Shown here: positions 61,145 to 64,000 of the stretch, piece by piece
Layout: every line of letters begins with the position of its first letter
How positions within the stretch are numbered: the first letter of the stretch is position 1
Origin: Sandaracinaceae bacterium
GTDB lineage: Bacteria > Myxococcota_A > Polyangia > Polyangiales > Houyiibacteriaceae
NCBI GenBank assembly: GCA_016706685.1
Contig: JADJJE010000015.1
Span: 62,001-126,000, forward strand
Direction: 5' to 3'
Length of the DNA stretch: 64,000 nucleotides
The notes under the pieces: generated by a model
Databases searched by the model: none
What the model was told of the DNA's origin: nothing
What the model saw: the letters and a program-made list of their open reading frames with translations, nothing else
Program-made: the position numbers and the translations under genes

Positions 61145-62937
61145 CACGCCACGCTCCGCGGACCACTGCTGGCCGCATGACTGGAGGCGCTGGCTGCGCG
61201 CGGGGTGCGTGAGGCCGCAGCGTCTCGGACCGCCGCCTGGTCTCGTGCCGCCACCATCTCGCTCAGGCGAGCCGGCAACGACGGCAGGTGCGCGAACGGG
61301 TCGCCGCCCTTGCCCAGGCCCTCGGCGAACGGGAACTCGGGGTGGTGCGCGCGCACGAAGTCCACCAGGTCCATGCCCATCTGCCCCATGCGCTCGAGGT
61401 TCTCGAGCACGCACTCGTCGATGCTGGCGCGGATGCGCGGGGCGTCGGTGAAGAGCGTGAGCAGCGCCGTGTGCACGTTCGCCGCCAGGTTCGGGTCGTC
61501 CACCTCGAGGGCCAGCTCGGGCGTGCCGCGGTCGGCCATCAGGTTGCGGATGCGCTCGTCCATGGTGACGCCTGCGGACGGCAGCCCGTCGGGCATGGTG
61601 GTCACGATGGCGTGGTAGCGCGACGACAGCATCAGGCGCGCCTGCCGCATGATGCTCACCATCGCGTACATGTCGTGGTCGTCGGAGACGATCACAGGGC
61701 ACTCGGCGCCCAGACGGTCACGCAGCCCTTCGCAGGCCTCGCGGTCCAGCATCTCGCTGCCGATCATCACCGGGAACACCTCGTGCTCCGCGCGGAAGCG
61801 GCGCACGCCCTCGGCCAGCGCGTCCAGGTAGCGCTCCTGGCGCTCGTGCACGTCGGCGCCCTCGCGGTGGAAGTAGACGCTGCCGTAGTGCGCGTCCTGG
61901 TACATGCCGCTGACCGCGTTCACGGCAGCGCGCGTGACGTTGGGCTTCACCGGCCACCAGAAGGGGTTGATGGGGCAGAGCGCCAGCACGGGGGTCACAC
62001 CGTCCCAGCCCGCGTCACGCAGGATCTGAGCGCCCACCTCGGGGTCGGCCGGCGTGAACGTCCACGCGGTGTCGGTGCCATAGCGCGAGGCGATGCCCAG
62101 CTCACGCAGTACTTCTTGGCTCTCGCGGTTGCGCGCCAGGATCAAGGCCTCGCGGCAGTAGCGCTCTACCAGGGCGCGCAGGCCCTCGTCCATCTCGCCG
62201 GCCTCGCCGCCATAGCCGATGGCCAGCTTCTGCTCCGCCGCCGCGAGCCCGATGCTGCCCACCATCATGGTGGAGAGCGCGCTCGCGAACTTGCTCTTGA
62301 ACATGGAGCCTTCGCAGGCGACCACGGCGTGGTGCGCGTGCACCGTGTCGAACAGGTAGCGCGGGAAGATCTTGGGGATGTGCAGCTGGCGCACCGTGCG
62401 GAAGTAGCCGCGCGTCTTCTCCGGGTCGATCGTGTAGATGCTCAGCTCCACGTGCTCGTCTCCGAACAGGTGCCGGAACTGCCGGATCATCTCCTCCACG
62501 CGCACGTCGGCGCCGGTGTTGCGCGTGCCGTTGTAGCCCGCCAGCAAGAGCTTGAGCGGCTCGCCCGGCTTCCACTGCGCGCCCGGATCCAGCGCGTAGC
62601 GGCTCTTGGCCGTCTCGATCACCGCGCTCATGGCGTGCATCAGCGCGCGGTCGGCATCCAGCTGCTCGCTCACCGCGTCGCGCGCGGAGCGGGCCACGTC
62701 CTTGATGGCAGCCCACAGCCCCTCCGCGTCTTCCCGCGCAGGGCGTCCCCCGCGGGCAAAGTCACGCAGCAGCCCGAGGGCGCTGGTCTCGGCCAGCTCC
62801 CGGGCGTGCTTCGGCCGCTCGCGCGGCGCGCTGCTCGCGTCGGCCCGCGAGGCCACCGCGGCAGGCTCGGCCTCTACCACGGCGGCCGGCCGCCAGCGCT
62901 GGGCGGTGCGCTTGGTGCTGTCGGGCCCCTTGGTCAC
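61144..62937 (-). CDS. Polysaccharide pyruvyl transferase-like protein
   Basis: 597 residues from GTG 62935-62937. Residues about 125-530 show the polysaccharide pyruvyltransferase (CsaB/PssM-like) pattern: KLLLAGYNGTRNTGADVRVE at the start of the fold, VVACEGSMFKSKFASALSTM, IMRQARLMLSSRYHAIVTTM near the nucleotide site, and DERIRNLMADRGTPE. The first 100 residues are Ala/Arg-rich and variable. Family members transfer pyruvate ketals to sugars, but in this lipid operon another ligand could be used. Overlaps its neighbours by GTGA and TGATG. Confidence 0.78.
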   Translation of the reverse strand: MTKGPDSTKRTAQRWRPAAVVEAEPAAVASRADASSAPRERPKHARELAETSALGLLRDFARGGRPAREDAEGLWAAIKDVARSARDAVSEQLDADRALMHAMSAVIETAKSRYALDPGAQWKPGEPLKLLLAGYNGTRNTGADVRVEEMIRQFRHLFGDEHVELSIYTIDPEKTRGYFRTVRQLHIPKIFPRYLFDTVHAHHAVVACEGSMFKSKFASALSTMMVGSIGLAAAEQKLAIGYGGEAGEMDEGLRALVERYCREALILARNRESQEVLRELGIASRYGTDTAWTFTPADPEVGAQILRDAGWDGVTPVLALCPINPFWWPVKPNVTRAAVNAVSGMYQDAHYGSVYFHREGADVHERQERYLDALAEGVRRFRAEHEVFPVMIGSEMLDREACEGLRDRLGAECPVIVSDDHDMYAMVSIMRQARLMLSSRYHAIVTTMPDGLPSAGVTMDERIRNLMADRGTPELALEVDDPNLAANVHTALLTLFTDAPRIRASIDECVLENLERMGQMGMDLVDFVRAHHPEFPFAEGLGKGGDPFAHLPSLPARLSEMVAARDQAAVRDAAASRTPRAASASSHAASSGPRSVA

Positions 62938-64000
62938 GCGGAGGCGGCTCCCCTCGAGAGGTTCGGCGCGGGCGTCTTCTGCACGGACTCGCGCGACGGC
63001 AGCGGCACCACCGGGTACTCGTAGTTCACGCGCTTGGCGTAGTCGTACAGGCGCGCGGCGTACTCGGCGAAGGGCGTGGGCGCGAGGCCGATCTCCTGCA
63101 CCGCGCGGTCGTTCAGGAACACCGTGTCGTAGGTGATGTACGGCAGGAACACCTTGAAGAGCGAGCCCACCAGCGTGGCCGGGTTCTTCGACTTCATGCC
63201 CGCCAGCTGGTCCATCAGGCGCTCGAACGAGCCCTCGAGCACCGGCACGAAGCGCGGCGGCTTGCGCTTGCCCGACGCCACCAGCGCGCGCGCGATCTCC
63301 ACGATGCGGTGCGACGCGGCGCCCGACGACAGGTGGTAGATCTCGTGCTTCGGCGCGTCCTTCAGGTGGATCTCGGCGATGGCGCGCCCCACCCAGTCGG
63401 CGTTCACGATGTCCACGCGGCCGTCACCGCTGAACGGCAGGATGGGCAGGTCCACCAGCACGCAGAACGCACGCACCATGTCGAACTGCGACGTCTCGGC
63501 GAAGCGCGAGTCGCCCATCACGATGCTGGGCCGCAGGAACGTCTTCTGCACGTCCGGGAGCAGCTCACGCACCATGTGCTCGGCGAACTTCTTGGTGCGG
63601 CCATAGGGGTCGTAGTCGCTGCGTTCCCACTCGATGGCATCGTCTTCGCGCAGCGTCTCGCTGTCGCGCTGGCCGGCCACGGCCACGGTGCTCACGTGGC
63701 TGAAGCGGCGCAGCCCGTGGTGGTTCTGGATCTCGCGCGCCAGCTTGATGACGCTCAGCGTGCCGCGCAGGTTGTGGTTGAGGCAGGTCTTCTCGCTCTT
63801 GCGGTTGAGCGACGCGGCCATGTGCAGCACCGACTCGGCCTGCTCCACCACGAGCGTCCGGTCCTCGGCGGACAGGCCCAAGCCTGGCGCGGTGAGGTCG
63901 CCTGGCATGAAGCGCACGCGGTCGAGGTAGCTGTAGTACGTGGCCGCATCCATGTGCAGCTGCATGGCCTGCCAGAAGCGCTGAACGCTCTCCTCGCGGT
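62934..64000 (-). CDS. NAD(P)-dependent acyl-thioester reductase-like/extended SDR, 5' end beyond the window
   Basis: Visible part about 355 residues, entering from the right edge. Segments RVRFMPGDLTAPGLGLSAED, SVLHMAASLNRKSEKTCLNH, RRFSHVSTVAVAGQ, and YDPYGRTKKFAEHMVREL (active-site YxxxK), then TFLRPSIVMGD match NAD_binding_4/thioester-reductase-type extended SDRs. These reduce fatty acyl thioesters to aldehydes or alcohols, or modify a nucleotide sugar; the N-terminal cofactor loop is outside. Its stop overlaps the next gene (GTGA), so it is upstream in the lipid operon. Confidence 0.78.
   Translation of the reverse strand, partial: REESVQRFWQAMQLHMDAATYYSYLDRVRFMPGDLTAPGLGLSAEDRTLVVEQAESVLHMAASLNRKSEKTCLNHNLRGTLSVIKLAREIQNHHGLRRFSHVSTVAVAGQRDSETLREDDAIEWERSDYDPYGRTKKFAEHMVRELLPDVQKTFLRPSIVMGDSRFAETSQFDMVRAFCVLVDLPILPFSGDGRVDIVNADWVGRAIAEIHLKDAPKHEIYHLSSGAASHRIVEIARALVASGKRKPPRFVPVLEGSFERLMDQLAGMKSKNPATLVGSLFKVFLPYITYDTVFLNDRAVQEIGLAPTPFAEYAARLYDYAKRVNYEYPVVPLPSRESVQKTPAPNLSRGAASA

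Overview
This 64 kb window is high-GC, gene-dense bacterial DNA. Several features point to the Myxococcota (Sandaracinaceae/Polyangiales-like), although this is an inference without a marker gene: thrombospondin type-3/OmpA outer-membrane proteins, several eukaryotic-like Ser/Thr kinases, a secreted caspase-like protease, a FYVE-like zinc finger, atypical two-component proteins, and many lipoproteins with acidic or Cys-rich linkers. Genes are packed in operons in which stop and start codons often overlap (ATGA, GTGA or TGATG). I saw no tRNA, rRNA or CRISPR array.

Layout. 1-3.8 kb (minus): peptide transporter, DUF1624 membrane protein and a phosphohexomutase that runs off the left edge. 4-6 kb: TSP3/OmpA protein ending at a clear intrinsic terminator. 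6.1-9.5 kb: acyl-CoA dehydrogenase behind an 18-bp palindromic operator, ThiO-like oxidase, alpha/beta hydrolase. 9.5-13.4 kb: cinA, a palindrome-rich element, a small secreted protein, a cytochrome-b5-like protein and a long-form GAPDH. 13.8-16.2 kb: ahcY coupled to an ArsR-methyltransferase fusion regulator with its own candidate operator (SahR-like). 16.2-20.7 kb: nth with an incomplete iron-sulfur motif, then an Hsp70 and a Ser/Thr kinase that each carry a one-base frameshift, then a YihY protein. 20.7-25.7 kb: DUF924, a caspase-like lipoprotein, a Cys-rich lipoprotein and an aldehyde dehydrogenase. 25.9-31.1 kb: a receiver protein, then a four-gene signalling operon (membrane kinase, atypical receiver, small protein, sigma-54 activator), followed by a palindrome plus a -24/-12 sigma-54 promoter in front of a membrane protein gene. 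31-34.8 kb: VCBS-repeat protein, MtfA-like peptidase, lipoprotein.

34.8-39.7 kb (minus) holds a compact DUF3348-DUF802-OmpA-DUF2894 operon. It encodes a MotA/TolQ-like channel protein with a very long coiled tail and an OmpA partner, an architecture reminiscent of ZorAB. The OmpA gene is broken by a 10-bp tandem duplication. 40-42.6 kb: a kinase with six membrane segments and a VapBC-type toxin-antitoxin pair. 42.7-48.9 kb: amidohydrolase, SDR-lipoprotein-MATE operon, zinc-ribbon protein, ahpC-ahpD. 48.9-54.2 kb is an accessory island: FYVE-like protein, a remnant of a duplicated gene, a Phd-PIN-AbrB triad, an RHH/zinc-ribbon protein, and an ATPase gene split by an IS3-family element whose precise boundaries and 3-bp target duplication are readable. 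54.3-64 kb (minus) is one long operon: acyl-thioester reductase-like protein (cut by the right edge), polysaccharide pyruvyltransferase-like protein, enoyl-CoA hydratase, acyl carrier protein, AMP-dependent acyl ligase, lipid kinase, PlsC acyltransferase, TetR regulator and a RIO kinase. Together these suggest synthesis or remodelling of an unusual acyl lipid.

Three conserved genes carry short frame-breaking indels (16.9-19.8 kb and 36.4 kb). They may be real lesions or assembly errors, and this matters for anyone reusing the annotation.
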